Assembly: GCF_014647755.1 (NCBI RefSeq)
Contig: NZ_BMPU01000003.1
Location: 186,001-250,000, forward strand
From: Porphyromonas pasteri
Lineage (GTDB): Bacteria; Bacteroidota; Bacteroidia; Bacteroidales; Porphyromonadaceae
DNA length: 64,000 nt
Direction of reading: 5' to 3'
The position numbers and the translations under genes are program-made. A model generated the notes under the pieces. That model did no database searches. It was not told where the DNA came from and saw only the letters and a program-made list of their open reading frames with translations. Shown here piece by piece: positions 1 through 9,269 of this stretch; positions within the stretch are counted from its first letter, which is position 1; each line of letters opens with the position of its first letter.

Positions 1-2936
1 TGGATGTAGTCGGTCTTAGCGATGCGGACATCAGACTTATTGTAGTTTGTGTAGGCATTGCTCAGGTAGGGGTTAGCCTGACGGTGAGCATCCGTAGCGA
101 TCACAGGGACGTTCGTACGCTCTTCGTCACCAGCACGCAGCCAGCGGCGGTTGAATTCCTTACCCATGACCTGGTGGTCATTGTACTTCGTAGCGAACTG
201 CTGGGGCAGGCGCATCACGCCACCGAAGGAGTAGTAGACGTAGACACCGAGGCGGAAGTTCTTGAAGCTAAAGCTATTGTTGATACCACCCTGATCGGTA
301 GGCGTCAGAGTACCTGAGTAGAGGAGATAGTCAATTTCCTCGGGATTAGAAGCCGTCCAAGCGACCTGTCCACCACGCTTAGGGCTGGTGATGTGGCGGC
401 CATCAGGCAGGACATCAGCACCGTTAGGGAGGAAGAAGCGAGGATGCCCGTTCTCATCCAGCTTGTAGAAGGGGATGGAGAAGAGTGAGTTCAGAGGGTA
501 GCCCTGACGAGCAGCACCGTCCGTGAGGTTCGTCACTGAGGGGCTGGTATTGAGGCGCGTCACCTTATTGGTATTGCGCGAGTAGGTGATCGAGGTTGAC
601 CATGAGAAGTCGCGGGTGCGGATGTTCTGCGTAGTCAGCGAGAGCTCAATCCCCTTGGCACTCATCTGAGCGACGTTCCCATAGAGATAGTCGACGAAGC
701 CACCAGTACCCTGAGGGAATACCTGGTCGATGAGGTCACGACCCTGACGATTGAAGAGGGTGATACCTGCTGAGATACGCTCATCGAAGAGACCGAAGTT
801 GAGGCCCCAGTTGAGCTCATACATCTTCTCATAGGTCAGGTCATAGTTAGCAGGCTCATTGATATAAACCCCAGGCTCGATGAGGTTAGCATCCCCGAAG
901 AAAGGAAGGAGGGTCTTCAGACGAGGCAGTGCGTTGTGCACGTAAGGGATCGTCCCCGACATCCCGTAGGAGAGGCTCATCGAGAGCGAAGACAGGGGCT
1001 TGAGCTTGGGGAAGAAGGCTTCTTGATCAATAGACCAGTTACCACCGACGTTCCAAGTGGGGATATAGCGGATGGTGCGAGCACGACCGAACTGGTTCGT
1101 CCCTTCGCGGCGGTATGAAGCATTCACACGGTAGCGACCGAGGAGAGTATAGTCGACATTACCGACGAGAGAGACCCCGCGGTCCAGCGTGGGATGGATG
1201 CTATAGTACTGCTTGCTCTTGTTACGCAGGTTCGTGAAGAGCAGTGGTGAATAGGTAGTCAGATAACCGAGGTTATAGTTGACCCCATAGGCATCGAACC
1301 ATTCATTGAGGTGACGCTCTTCGAAGACTTCGAGACCAGCGACAGCCGAGAGGCTGTGCTCGCCGTTGCTACCAAAGGTGTCATTGTAGTGGGCCTTGAG
1401 CTGACCGTCGTAGCGCTCATCGATGATATTCTGCGAATTGCGAATACCACCATAGGGCATCACGATCTGAGGCAGAGCCGTGGGGTCATCAAGAGGCTTG
1501 TAGAGGTAATCGCTATAGCTACGGATGATACTCTTGCTGATATTGCGGTACACCTCTGCGGCATTGGAGTGCTCATCGCGGTCGGTCACACCATACTGGT
1601 CACGATAGCGGAGTGCGCCGAGGGCAGAGAGTCGAAGCTGCGTGATGGGCTGCCAGTCGATGGTAGCCTGCAGAGAGAGGTTAGCCGTCTTGTAGTCACG
1701 AGTATTGTGCTGGAGCTCGTGCTTGATATTGAACGGCGTGTAGTCATACGCATAGAAGGTATTGGGATCCAGCGTACGGCTGGCGATAGGAGCATAGCTA
1801 CCGGGGCGCCAGTCACCCCCATAGTGCACCTTGCCGTAGGAGGCCGTGGAGCGGATACCGAAGCTCCAGCCCTTGAAGGGGCGGAAGTCAGCGTTGAAGT
1901 TGAACGAGTAGGTCTGAGAGTTCTCGTACTTATTCCACCCTGGATCAAGGTTAGCGTTGAGCGAAGCATAGTAGTTCGCCTTCTGCGTACCCGTAGAGAA
2001 AGTCAGGGTATGCTGGTGACGAATGGCGTGCTGGAAGAGCTCCTTAAACCAGTTCGTATTACGAAGCTCCGCAGCACGCAGGTAAGCAGCACGACCTGCA
2101 TCGGTATTGAGTACACCGTACTCACCAGTCAGGTCATTGTAATTATAGATGCTATTGTAGAGGTGGCCATAGACCCCATACTGCGAGGCGATGAAGACAG
2201 CCTCGTTGTCAAGGCTCTTACCGTTGGCCATCTCATTGAAGACAGCCATCTGGTCCTGAGAGTTCAGGATATTGAACTCACGGTAGGAGGGGATGGCACG
2301 GTAGGTAAGCTCGGCCTGATAAGTGAAGGAGTTCGTCCCCTGCCCAGCCTTACTCGTGCGGACGGAGATAACCCCCCCGAGGGCGCGCTGACCATAGAGG
2401 GCGGTTGCAGAAGCGTCGTTGATGACCTGGAAGCTCTGGATGTCGCTCTCAGAGAGACCGGGCAGAGCGGCTGCGATGAGACGCTTAGCTTCGGGAGACG
2501 CAAGGTCTGCGACGTTGAAGTTCTTGTCTTCCTTATAGATCACTCCATCGATGACCCACAGAGGATAGTAGACGCTTTTCACCGATGTAGCCTGACGCAT
2601 AGAGACGACCGTAGTGGTCTCCTTCTTTTCAGGGGCTGCATTGGGGAGAGTAACTTGCATGGGCGTGGTCGTAGCTACCAGCTCTACAGTTTGCTTCCCT
2701 GTCAGAGTAAAGACAAGGATCGTCTTCTCGGCTACTTGAATTGAGAAGGTACCGTCAGATGCCGTGGTGGTATGCAGTGCCTTATCCTGCTTAGCAGATA
2801 CAGAGACGCCAGCGAGGGCCTTACCTTCGCTGTCGATGACTTTACCTTTAGCTTGGATAGTCTGCGCACACACGGGCATCGCACCCATGACCACGAGGAT
2901 CAGGGCGACGAATAGACTACGTAATCGAGTTAGCAT
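1..2936 (-). CDS. SusC/RagA-family TonB-linked outer membrane receptor (C-terminus outside window)
   Basis: This is the N-terminal 978 residues of a SusC/RagA-type porin, which imports glycans or peptides across the outer membrane with a SusD-like lid and TonB energy. Translation from the ATG at 2936 gives a signal peptide (MLTRLRSLFVALILVVMGA, cleaved near AQT). A carboxypeptidase-regulatory-like domain follows at about residues 26-105. The plug contains PLWVIDGVIY and DASATALYGQRALGGVI, both hallmark SusC plug motifs. The rest reads as beta-barrel, rich in aromatic residues and Asn. The frame is open to base 1, so the C-terminus and any susD partner lie outside the window. A TAnnTTTG box sits 44 bases upstream of the start. 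The family is certain; the substrate cannot be read from the sequence. Confidence 0.93.
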   Translation of the reverse strand, partial: MLTRLRSLFVALILVVMGAMPVCAQTIQAKGKVIDSEGKALAGVSVSAKQDKALHTTTASDGTFSIQVAEKTILVFTLTGKQTVELVATTTPMQVTLPNAAPEKKETTTVVSMRQATSVKSVYYPLWVIDGVIYKEDKNFNVADLASPEAKRLIAAALPGLSESDIQSFQVINDASATALYGQRALGGVISVRTSKAGQGTNSFTYQAELTYRAIPSYREFNILNSQDQMAVFNEMANGKSLDNEAVFIASQYGVYGHLYNSIYNYNDLTGEYGVLNTDAGRAAYLRAAELRNTNWFKELFQHAIRHQHTLTFSTGTQKANYYASLNANLDPGWNKYENSQTYSFNFNADFRPFKGWSFGIRSTASYGKVHYGGDWRPGSYAPIASRTLDPNTFYAYDYTPFNIKHELQHNTRDYKTANLSLQATIDWQPITQLRLSALGALRYRDQYGVTDRDEHSNAAEVYRNISKSIIRSYSDYLYKPLDDPTALPQIVMPYGGIRNSQNIIDERYDGQLKAHYNDTFGSNGEHSLSAVAGLEVFEERHLNEWFDAYGVNYNLGYLTTYSPLLFTNLRNKSKQYYSIHPTLDRGVSLVGNVDYTLLGRYRVNASYRREGTNQFGRARTIRYIPTWNVGGNWSIDQEAFFPKLKPLSSLSMSLSYGMSGTIPYVHNALPRLKTLLPFFGDANLIEPGVYINEPANYDLTYEKMYELNWGLNFGLFDERISAGITLFNRQGRDLIDQVFPQGTGGFVDYLYGNVAQMSAKGIELSLTTQNIRTRDFSWSTSITYSRNTNKVTRLNTSPSVTNLTDGAARQGYPLNSLFSIPFYKLDENGHPRFFLPNGADVLPDGRHITSPKRGGQVAWTASNPEEIDYLLYSGTLTPTDQGGINNSFSFKNFRLGVYVYYSFGGVMRLPQQFATKYNDHQVMGKEFNRRWLRAGDEERTNVPVIATDAHRQANPYLSNAYTNYNKSDVRIAKTDYI

Positions 2937-2979
2937 AATCAAAGTTGATGCATTGTTGTGTTAGTGCGAATTGCGGTAG

Positions 2980-2987
2980 CAAATATA
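2980..2987 (-). promoter_or_regulatory. Bacteroidota -7 box for the SusC-like gene
   Basis: On the minus strand this reads TATATTTG followed by C, matching TAnnTTTG. It would give a leader of about 38 nt before the ATG at 2936. No clear -33 TTG was found. Confidence 0.5.
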
Positions 2988-3308
2988 GATAAAAAGCTAT
3001 ATAAAGAACCTTCGAAAATAGGCCCAACTTCCTAAGATTTTTAACGAACAAAACATTCCACCTACTCAGCCACTTCCATCACGTCATTCTGCCACATTTT
3101 GCCATAATTCAGCCAGCGAAGAGGCACAAACTCCGTCAAAAAGTGATGGCATACTGATCGGAAAATTCTTCACTTTTCACCCAATTTTCCCGTCTCACAC
3201 GCCTCCAAGAAAGCACGAAAGAGCGCAAGCTATCCCCTACCCCTATATCTCAATGTATGAAACACATCGGGAGAGCGATAGGTCAAGCAATAGGAGGTGC
3301 AAGAAGGA

Positions 3309-3430
3309 GGCTATATGGGTAGTAGAAGAAAGCTATATTGGTCGACGGGCTGACCTATACTGGTCGGTGAGGCCACCTATATTGCTCCACGCGGTGACCA
3401 ATATAGGTTCGACGAGTGACCAATATGAGA
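3309..3430. repeat. 22-bp-phased array of 12-bp near-palindromes (array 1)
   Basis: Six 12-bp units start at 3309, 3331, 3353, 3375, 3397 and 3419, exactly 22 bp apart. Examples are AGCTATATTGGT, ACCTATACTGGT and ACCAATATAGGT. Each unit is roughly palindromic around an AT-rich core, while the 10-bp spacers differ. The array runs straight into dispersed-repeat copy 1. The 2937-3308 stretch to its left shows no gene and is AT-rich near the promoter. Confidence 0.8.
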
Positions 3431-3870
3431 CTGTTGCGGGAGAGTGCTGTCCTCTATTTAGAGCGCTATGGCATCGCGCACCCAATCCCCCGATATGCCT
3501 CTCCAAAGTGACCGATCAAGCCCTTCGCCTTATCGCGAGTATTCCTCTTATCCAGCGGAAGGAAAAGTGTCCTTCTCATGAAGAAAAAAGCGCCTTCCCG
3601 TAGTGGCTTTCTTCTATCTATGCACGTAGTCTTAAAGACCAGGTACGTAAATCCAAATATCCACGTACGTAGATATTAGAGCCACGTACGTAGCCCCAAC
3701 TTATCTGCCACTCGTCCACAACTTTTATCCATACGCGGAGCAATAACCTAATAGAGATCTCTTCACAAAGCTATATAGCTTCGCACCGAAAGCTATATAG
3801 CTTTCTTCGCCATCCTATATAGCTCTACACACGTACTCATATACCTATAGGAGCAGCGACCAATACTGGT
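3427..3870 (+). repeat. Dispersed intergenic repeat, copy 1
   Basis: This copy begins near GAGACTGTTGC and shares the family blocks: GATATGCCTCTCC, CTTCGCCTTATCGCGAG, TCTTATCCAGCGGA, a poly-A stretch, and four ACGTA sites at 3623, 3644, 3666 and 3687. It then has TGCCACTCGTCCACAACTTT and a 22-bp-phased run of CTATATAG units at 3769, 3791, 3813 and 3835. It ends with an ACCAATACTGGT unit at 3859. Six related copies occur elsewhere in the window. No credible protein is encoded. Confidence 0.85.
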
Positions 3871-3907
3871 TCCCACCCCTACCCTCCGCGCGACTCCACT
3901 CTACTGC

Positions 3908-3970
3908 ATAAAAAAGCCCCTCCCACCGAAGGGCTGACCACTCAGGATCAGCCCCTTCGGTGGGAGGGGC
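3908..3970 (-). terminator. Rho-independent terminator of the Tricorn-like gene
   Basis: The inverted repeat pairs GCCCCTCCCACCGAAGGGC with its partner ending at 3970. On the minus strand the hairpin is followed by a run of six Ts (plus-strand A-run at 3910-3915). Confidence 0.85.
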
Positions 3971-4039
3971 AAGGGGGATACCTTGAAGTAGCAAGAGCAG
4001 GAGGTCTTCGCTACCTCAAAGGTGAAAGTGCGGGAGAAG

Positions 4040-7000
4040 TTACTTCTTCTTAATCGTCTTCATCATCTCCTGTACGGCACGCTCGAGCTGGACGTCACGA
4101 CCAGAGAGGTAGTCGGCAGGCGTGTTGTAGACCTCGATATCAGGCTGTAGCGTCTGGTTCTCCATAGCGACACCATTGACATCGGCGCAGGTAACTTCAG
4201 GGATACCGAAGACGATGTAAGGATTGATCTGCGTTTCCCACCAGACGGCCGTCATCGTACCTGCGACAGGCGTACCGATGATCTTACCGAGACCGAGGGT
4301 CTTATACACCCAGGGGAAGCCATGACCATTACTGTAGTTCCCTTCGCTCACCAGGACGCAGCTGGGCTTAGTCCACTGCATGATGGGGTCATCACCGATG
4401 TACTGACCACGAGGCGTGAAGCGAGAGTAGAGCTTACCACTGAGCAGGAAGACGAGGTCTTCGTGGAGCCAACCACCACCATTGTAGCGGGTGTCGACGA
4501 TGACTGCATCATAATTACGGTACTTACCGAGGAGCTCCTTGTAAGCATTGCGGTAGCTGTACGTATTCATCGAGGGCACGATGATGTAGGCAATACGGCC
4601 ACCACTGAGCTTCTCGACCATATCCTTACGCTGCTGTACCCAGCGGCGGTGGAAGAGATCCTTCTGCGTAGACTGACCGATGGGGCGGATGAATTCCTCG
4701 AAGCGCTTACCCGTCTTAGGATCGTGGAAGGTGACGCTGACGCGCTTACCGACCTTGCCATTAAGGTAGAGCTCTACGGGACGATCTGCATCGATCACTT
4801 CGCCATCGATCTTCTCGATGATCATACCGGCCTTGATCTTGTCACCGAAGTGCGTGAGCGGACCACCAGCGAGGATCTCCTCGATCTTGAGGCCATTGCC
4901 CGTGTGCTTCTGATCGTAGAAGGCGCCAAGGTAACCCGTCTGCTTAGCCCAACGCTTGGGGAAGACACGACCACCCGTGTGTGAAGCATTCAGCTCACCG
5001 AGGATTTCACTGAGGAGCTCAGCAAAGTCTTCATCATTATCAATGTGGGGGAGGAACTTGCGGTAGGTCTTGCGGTAGTAGTCCCAGTCGACACCATGGA
5101 GGTTGACGTCATAGAACTTCTCCTTGACCTGCTGCCATGCGTGGTCGAAGATATACTCACGCTCAGCTGCGGGACGATGCTCAAACTCAGCAGCGAAGCT
5201 GATAGCCTTGAGTTGACCACCATCGAGCTTATTGAGCCCAGAGGACGTGCCGACATAGACGGTCTTCCCATCCTGACCGAGCGTCAGACTACCACCACCG
5301 ACACGTGCGCTGAGGAGCTTCGTAGACTGCTCTTCGAGGTCACGCTCCCAGAGGTCGTAGGAGTTCTCATACTTAGCGATGTAGTAGAGCTTCTTACCAT
5401 CATCGGTGATGACAGCGTCAGAGAGCGAGCCCGAGGCGCGCGTCAGACGGACCGTACGATGATCCAGATCGGTGAAGTCAGGCGTGAAGCCCTTGCTTTC
5501 CTTCGTATCCTTATCATCCTTTGCATCCGTCTTAGCCGACTTCTTCGTGGACTTCTTCGCAGGCTTCTTGGTATCCTTCTTCTCGTCGGTCTTCTTGTCC
5601 TTAGTCGTAAGGTCAGCGAGTTCCTTGCGGAGCTCCTTATCTTCCTTCGAGAGCTTGAAGTCTTCGTAAGCCTGGCGGTCGAGGAACATCAGGTAGTAGT
5701 CACGCTCTGCACCCCAGCTACCATGACTGCGGTAGCCCGCACGGTCGGAGGAGAAGAGGACGGCCTTGCCCTTCATAACGAACTTACCCGAGCCTTCGGA
5801 GTAGCCACTCTCGGTGAGGTTCACGATCTCACCAGAGCCATCAGCCTTGACCATAGCGCAGTCAGGGTGCTGCCAGCCGCCATGACCGATATAGTCAGCG
5901 AGGATCCACTTGCCGTCGGGGCTCCAGCGGTAGCTGATATCGCCGTCGGAGTAGGAGTAGTTGAACTTCTTATCGAGGACCTTGTAGTCACGACCGGACT
6001 TGAGATCGTGGACGTAAATACCCGTGCGATCACGCAGGTAAGCCACCTTCGTGCCGTCGGGAGAGAAGAGAGGCTGGAAGGACGCTTCCTTATTCTTCGT
6101 CAGCTGCGTCTCCTTGATGTCACGCGAATAGACAAAGAGGGGGTCATCCGAGCGATTCAGCTCAGCCATATAGATATTCCACCCGCCATTGCGCTCAGCG
6201 GCGTAGACGATCTTCTTGCCATCGTGGCTGAAGTCGACATCACGCTCTTCTTCGGGGGTGCTGGTGAGGCGCTTCGTCGTGCCGTATTCGGTGTGAGTGA
6301 CGAAGACATCACCGTGGACGATGAAGGCAATTTCCTTATTGCTGGGAGCGACGGCAAAGGACGACACGCCATCACGGATCGTCTCAGGATTGATAGCCGA
6401 TTCCTCCTGGTCACGGACGATAGAGACATTCACCTTCGTGGGCTGACCACCAGGCGTCTGAGTGTAGATCTCGCCATCGAAGCCATAGCAGAGCGTGCCA
6501 TTAGAGGCAATAGAGAGGAAGCGAACGGGGTCCTTCGTGAAAGAAGTGATCTTCTTGTCGGCAGCGGCAGCCGTAGCAGCATCACGGTGGTAGACATTGA
6601 AGGAGCCTTCGCGCTCACTGAGGTAGTAGAAGCCGCCCTTGCTATCCCAGACGGCATTACGGTCTTCACCGCCAAAGGTCGTGAGCTTCGTGTGCTTACC
6701 ATCCTTGGAGCGGAGCCAGATATCACGCGTCACAGGAGAGATAGCATGCTTACGCCAGATATCTTCGTAGCCCTTGACGTCGGTGTAGAGGATCTCGCCA
6801 CCACGCAGCGAAGGCATCAGCATAGGATAAGCACCGTAGAGCTTGGGGCGGGCAATAGTCTTAGAGAGGTCAAGCGAGTAGGTCTGTACGAACCAGTCCC
6901 AGGGATACATACCATCCTTGACATCTGGCATGACGTAGGACTGGAAGAGGAGCGTAGAGCCATCAAGGAAGGCGACGGGCACTTCCTTCTCGCTGCTATA

Positions 7001-7321
7001 GGTCAGGCGACGCAGACCTGAGCCATCAGCCTTGACGATATAGACGTCCTTGCTCCCCTCACGGTCAGAAGAGAAGGCCAGCGAACGGCTGTCGGGACTC
7101 CAAATAGGGGTACCGTCATAAGCGGCATTAGAGGTAAGGCGTAGTGCCTGCCCACCAGCCGTAGGTACGGTGTAGATATCCCCCTTGTAGCAGAAGGCGA
7201 TCTGCGAGCCGTCGGGACTGATCTGCTGATGGCGCAGCCAAAGGGGAGATCCTTTCTCTGCATAAGCCAGAGCTGGTAGAGCCAAAGCCGATGCAAGAGC
7301 CAAAGTGAGTATTCGTTTCAT
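4040..7321 (-). CDS. Tricorn-like S41-family protease, secreted
   Basis: This 1093-residue protein matches the Tricorn protease architecture: two N-terminal beta-propellers with PD40/WD40-like blades (for example QISPDGSQIAF and WSPDSRSLAFSSDREG), a C1 helical domain, a PDZ domain (about residues 800-890) and a C2 serine-protease domain. The likely catalytic His is H781 in NASHTGG, and the likely nucleophile is S997 in NYSNGHGFPW. The ATG at 7321 is chosen because it begins a clean signal peptide (MKRILTLALASALALPALAYA); a longer frame to 7438 has no such start. Export to the periplasm or surface suggests peptide breakdown for nutrition. A Lys/Asp-rich low-complexity linker of about 45 residues follows the propeller region. 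The gene is monocistronic with its own terminator. Confidence 0.93.
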   Translation of the reverse strand: MKRILTLALASALALPALAYAEKGSPLWLRHQQISPDGSQIAFCYKGDIYTVPTAGGQALRLTSNAAYDGTPIWSPDSRSLAFSSDREGSKDVYIVKADGSGLRRLTYSSEKEVPVAFLDGSTLLFQSYVMPDVKDGMYPWDWFVQTYSLDLSKTIARPKLYGAYPMLMPSLRGGEILYTDVKGYEDIWRKHAISPVTRDIWLRSKDGKHTKLTTFGGEDRNAVWDSKGGFYYLSEREGSFNVYHRDAATAAAADKKITSFTKDPVRFLSIASNGTLCYGFDGEIYTQTPGGQPTKVNVSIVRDQEESAINPETIRDGVSSFAVAPSNKEIAFIVHGDVFVTHTEYGTTKRLTSTPEEERDVDFSHDGKKIVYAAERNGGWNIYMAELNRSDDPLFVYSRDIKETQLTKNKEASFQPLFSPDGTKVAYLRDRTGIYVHDLKSGRDYKVLDKKFNYSYSDGDISYRWSPDGKWILADYIGHGGWQHPDCAMVKADGSGEIVNLTESGYSEGSGKFVMKGKAVLFSSDRAGYRSHGSWGAERDYYLMFLDRQAYEDFKLSKEDKELRKELADLTTKDKKTDEKKDTKKPAKKSTKKSAKTDAKDDKDTKESKGFTPDFTDLDHRTVRLTRASGSLSDAVITDDGKKLYYIAKYENSYDLWERDLEEQSTKLLSARVGGGSLTLGQDGKTVYVGTSSGLNKLDGGQLKAISFAAEFEHRPAAEREYIFDHAWQQVKEKFYDVNLHGVDWDYYRKTYRKFLPHIDNDEDFAELLSEILGELNASHTGGRVFPKRWAKQTGYLGAFYDQKHTGNGLKIEEILAGGPLTHFGDKIKAGMIIEKIDGEVIDADRPVELYLNGKVGKRVSVTFHDPKTGKRFEEFIRPIGQSTQKDLFHRRWVQQRKDMVEKLSGGRIAYIIVPSMNTYSYRNAYKELLGKYRNYDAVIVDTRYNGGGWLHEDLVFLLSGKLYSRFTPRGQYIGDDPIMQWTKPSCVLVSEGNYSNGHGFPWVYKTLGLGKIIGTPVAGTMTAVWWETQINPYIVFGIPEVTCADVNGVAMENQTLQPDIEVYNTPADYLSGRDVQLERAVQEMMKTIKKK

Positions 7322-7548
7322 AGTCGATACGGATGTGTATAGAGTGGTATGTGCGTGCGGATGGCCTGCATGCGGAGGCTTAAGGCCCACAGCTCCCCAA
7401 GCGATGAAAGCGCCCTTGCAGGCTAAAGCTTCCAGCAAGCCGAAGTCTCAGGTAAGAGGCGCTCCGAAATCGAGCACCTATCCCATGAGATATCCCCGTG
7501 AGGAAGCCTCCTCTACTCGGGGAACGAGTGTACGGGAGCGAGTGGGAT

Positions 7549-7602
7549 AAAAAAGAAGAGAGCCCCCGAGACACACGGAGGTGCGCTGGAGGGCTCTCTT
7601 CT
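7549..7602 (-). terminator. Terminator of the exbB-exbD operon
   Basis: AGAAGAGAGCCC at 7554-7565 pairs with GGGCTCTCTTCT at 7591-7602. The plus-strand A-run to its left gives Us at the 3' end of the minus-strand transcript. Confidence 0.85.
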
Positions 7603-7633
7603 GAGGGAATAATATCGGAGAGAGAAGCGTGAC

Positions 7634-8107
7634 TTAGTCGTTACGCTTACGAGCCGAGTAGCTTAGGTTAAGTGCGTCAGCACGTCGGAGCTCTTCCTTG
7701 ATCTGAGAGATGATGTTCATCTTCGTATCCTTATCGGCCTTCAGAGAGACCTGCATAAGGCTGCGACGCTCGTCCTTGATCTTCGACTGTGACTGCTTGA
7801 GGTAGCTATACACAGCCGTAGGATTCTGCGTGACCTGGTCGTTGAGCTGAATCGCTGAGTTAGACCCGTACATCTCGCGGTATTCCTTGTTGGGCTTACC
7901 GACGTAGATGAAGGTAACGAGCGACTTTTCTTCGAGCTTCGTAAGCTCAGTAGCCGTAGGCAGGTTACTGAAGCTCACCTTCGGGGTAACCTCACGGATG
8001 GTCGTAACCATCATGATGAAGAAGAGGAAGGCGAATACCAAGTCAGGGAGGGACGAAGTGTTTAGCTCGGGCATCTCACGCCCACCTGATTTACTGAATT
8101 TACCCAT
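7634..8107 (-). CDS. exbD: ExbD/TolR-family biopolymer transport protein (second copy)
   Basis: This 157-residue single-pass inner-membrane protein has an ExbD-like N-terminus. A short cytoplasmic segment is followed by MPELNTSSLPDLVFAFLFFI, where the Asp at the start of the membrane helix is the conserved proton-pathway residue. The remainder is periplasmic and includes a coiled, Lys/Glu-rich tail. ExbB/ExbD complexes use the proton motive force to drive TonB-dependent receptors, two of which flank this operon. It is the last gene, 5 bp after the upstream exbD, so co-translation is likely. Two different ExbD proteins per operon are usual in Bacteroidota. Confidence 0.9.
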   Translation of the reverse strand: MGKFSKSGGREMPELNTSSLPDLVFAFLFFIMMVTTIREVTPKVSFSNLPTATELTKLEEKSLVTFIYVGKPNKEYREMYGSNSAIQLNDQVTQNPTAVYSYLKQSQSKIKDERRSLMQVSLKADKDTKMNIISQIKEELRRADALNLSYSARKRND

Positions 8108-8112
8108 GTCTT

Positions 8113-8730
8113 TTACTTCTTTGCAAGGTTAGAGAGAGCCATTTCAGAGATATGCATGGGATATGCATCCTGGACAGACTTCTTCTCGGAAGGGGAAAGC
8201 GCCTCAAACGTCTTGCCACCGAACTCCTTCTTAGCGAAGGCATCCCAGACCTCGTTGTAGGCCTTGATGAGTTCGTTCTGGACATTGACGTACTGCTGGT
8301 AGCTGGTCTCGACCTCATTCTTGATCGAGATAGCATAACCAGAGGTGATGACGGTACGCTCACCCAGCCCTTCGATCTCACGACGCTCAAGCTCAGGGAG
8401 GAAGGGCTTGTTCTCGGGGTTCGTAATGAACTCGACAGCGTAGTCCTTCAGCTCATCCAGCTTGACGGGGATGAGCTGGTCGATGCCAGACGCATCCTTA
8501 CGCGAGATCACGATCTCGTCAGCGCGGTTGACCAAGAGTCGCATGATGTTGCGGTCATTGATCTCGATCTCCTGCTGCTTCTGTTGCTTTGGAGCCATCG
8601 GAGGCAGACGCCTCTTCAGACCCTTATCAGTATCCATTGAAGTTGTAATCAAGAAGAAGATAAGCAACATAAAAGCGATATCGGCCGAGGACGATCCGTT
8701 GATGCCAGGAGTCTTTCTTTTCAGAGCCAT
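8113..8730 (-). CDS. exbD: ExbD/TolR-family biopolymer transport protein (first copy)
   Basis: This 205-residue protein starts MALKRKTPGINGSSSADIAFMLLIFFLITTSM. The basic cytoplasmic head, the Asp in SADIAF and the single membrane helix are typical of ExbD. The C-terminal periplasmic domain is longer than in the neighbouring exbD and includes an insertion of about 60 residues rich in Glu and Lys. It probably forms a heteromeric ExbD pair with the downstream copy in the TonB energising complex. The order in the operon is exbB, membrane protein, this gene, exbD, with gaps of 26, 36 and 5 bp. Confidence 0.9.
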   Translation of the reverse strand: MALKRKTPGINGSSSADIAFMLLIFFLITTSMDTDKGLKRRLPPMAPKQQKQQEIEINDRNIMRLLVNRADEIVISRKDASGIDQLIPVKLDELKDYAVEFITNPENKPFLPELERREIEGLGERTVITSGYAISIKNEVETSYQQYVNVQNELIKAYNEVWDAFAKKEFGGKTFEALSPSEKKSVQDAYPMHISEMALSNLAKK

Positions 8731-8766
8731 AATGCTTTTTGTTCTATTCGTTACTGATTACAACCG

Positions 8767-9243
8767 TTACTTCCCGAGGAATCTCTTGGATACACCGCCC
8801 CAGACGACGGCACCGAGGGTGACGACGAAGAGGACGTAGGTGGAGTAGAGCCACATATCCGTGACCTTCAGCCAACCACTGGTGTTATAAGCCTGCGAAG
8901 CTTCGTTAAGCCCCTTGATAGCCTCACCACTACCGATAGCATAGCCGAGGATGAGTGAGACGACGAGGACGACGACGGAGATAAGGTTGGACTTACGGGC
9001 TACAACGTCCTTGGTCTTATTGGTAGCGATGCTACGTCCAGCGAAGAAGAGCGTCGCAAGGACCGTGACGATGAAGAGGAAGTACGTCCAGTAAAGTAAG
9101 ATACCCGTAAACGCATAGTCCTTATTGCCCTTAGCGTCGAGCTCCGAGCCTCCCGCGAAGAAGAGGACGAAGATCAGTACGCTGAGCGCCAGGAGGACTA
9201 ATAAAGTCGTGCTGGATACCTTGCGTATCTTAGTTACAGCCAT
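8767..9243 (-). CDS. Conserved membrane protein of the exbB-exbD operon
   Basis: This is a 158-residue protein of unknown function with four predicted membrane helices (about residues 12-31, 46-67, 85-105 and 128-150). The loops are short and include a Lys-rich segment (ATNKTKDVVARK) between helices 2 and 3. It sits between exbB and the first exbD with short gaps, so it is probably transcribed with them and may belong to the same proton-driven complex. I do not recognise a catalytic or binding motif. The function is inferred from position only. Confidence 0.8.
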   Translation of the reverse strand: MAVTKIRKVSSTTLLVLLALSVLIFVLFFAGGSELDAKGNKDYAFTGILLYWTYFLFIVTVLATLFFAGRSIATNKTKDVVARKSNLISVVVLVVSLILGYAIGSGEAIKGLNEASQAYNTSGWLKVTDMWLYSTYVLFVVTLGAVVWGGVSKRFLGK

Positions 9244-9269
9244 TTCTTTATTGTTGTTACAGGGTAGGA

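Noticed and set aside
1311-2744. Long plus-strand open frame (477 codons)
   Set aside because: It is antisense to the SusC-like gene, whose motifs are clear. The product has no recognisable domain; it is a shadow of high-GC codon use.
3253-3603. Open frame of 116 codons across array 1 and repeat copy 1
   Set aside because: It runs through phased repeats and a dispersed repeat, and other copies of the repeat do not keep the frame.
5045-7021. Plus-strand open frame of 658 codons
   Set aside because: Antisense to the Tricorn-like protease; no signal or domain, and the low-complexity Leu/Asp content is typical of a shadow frame.
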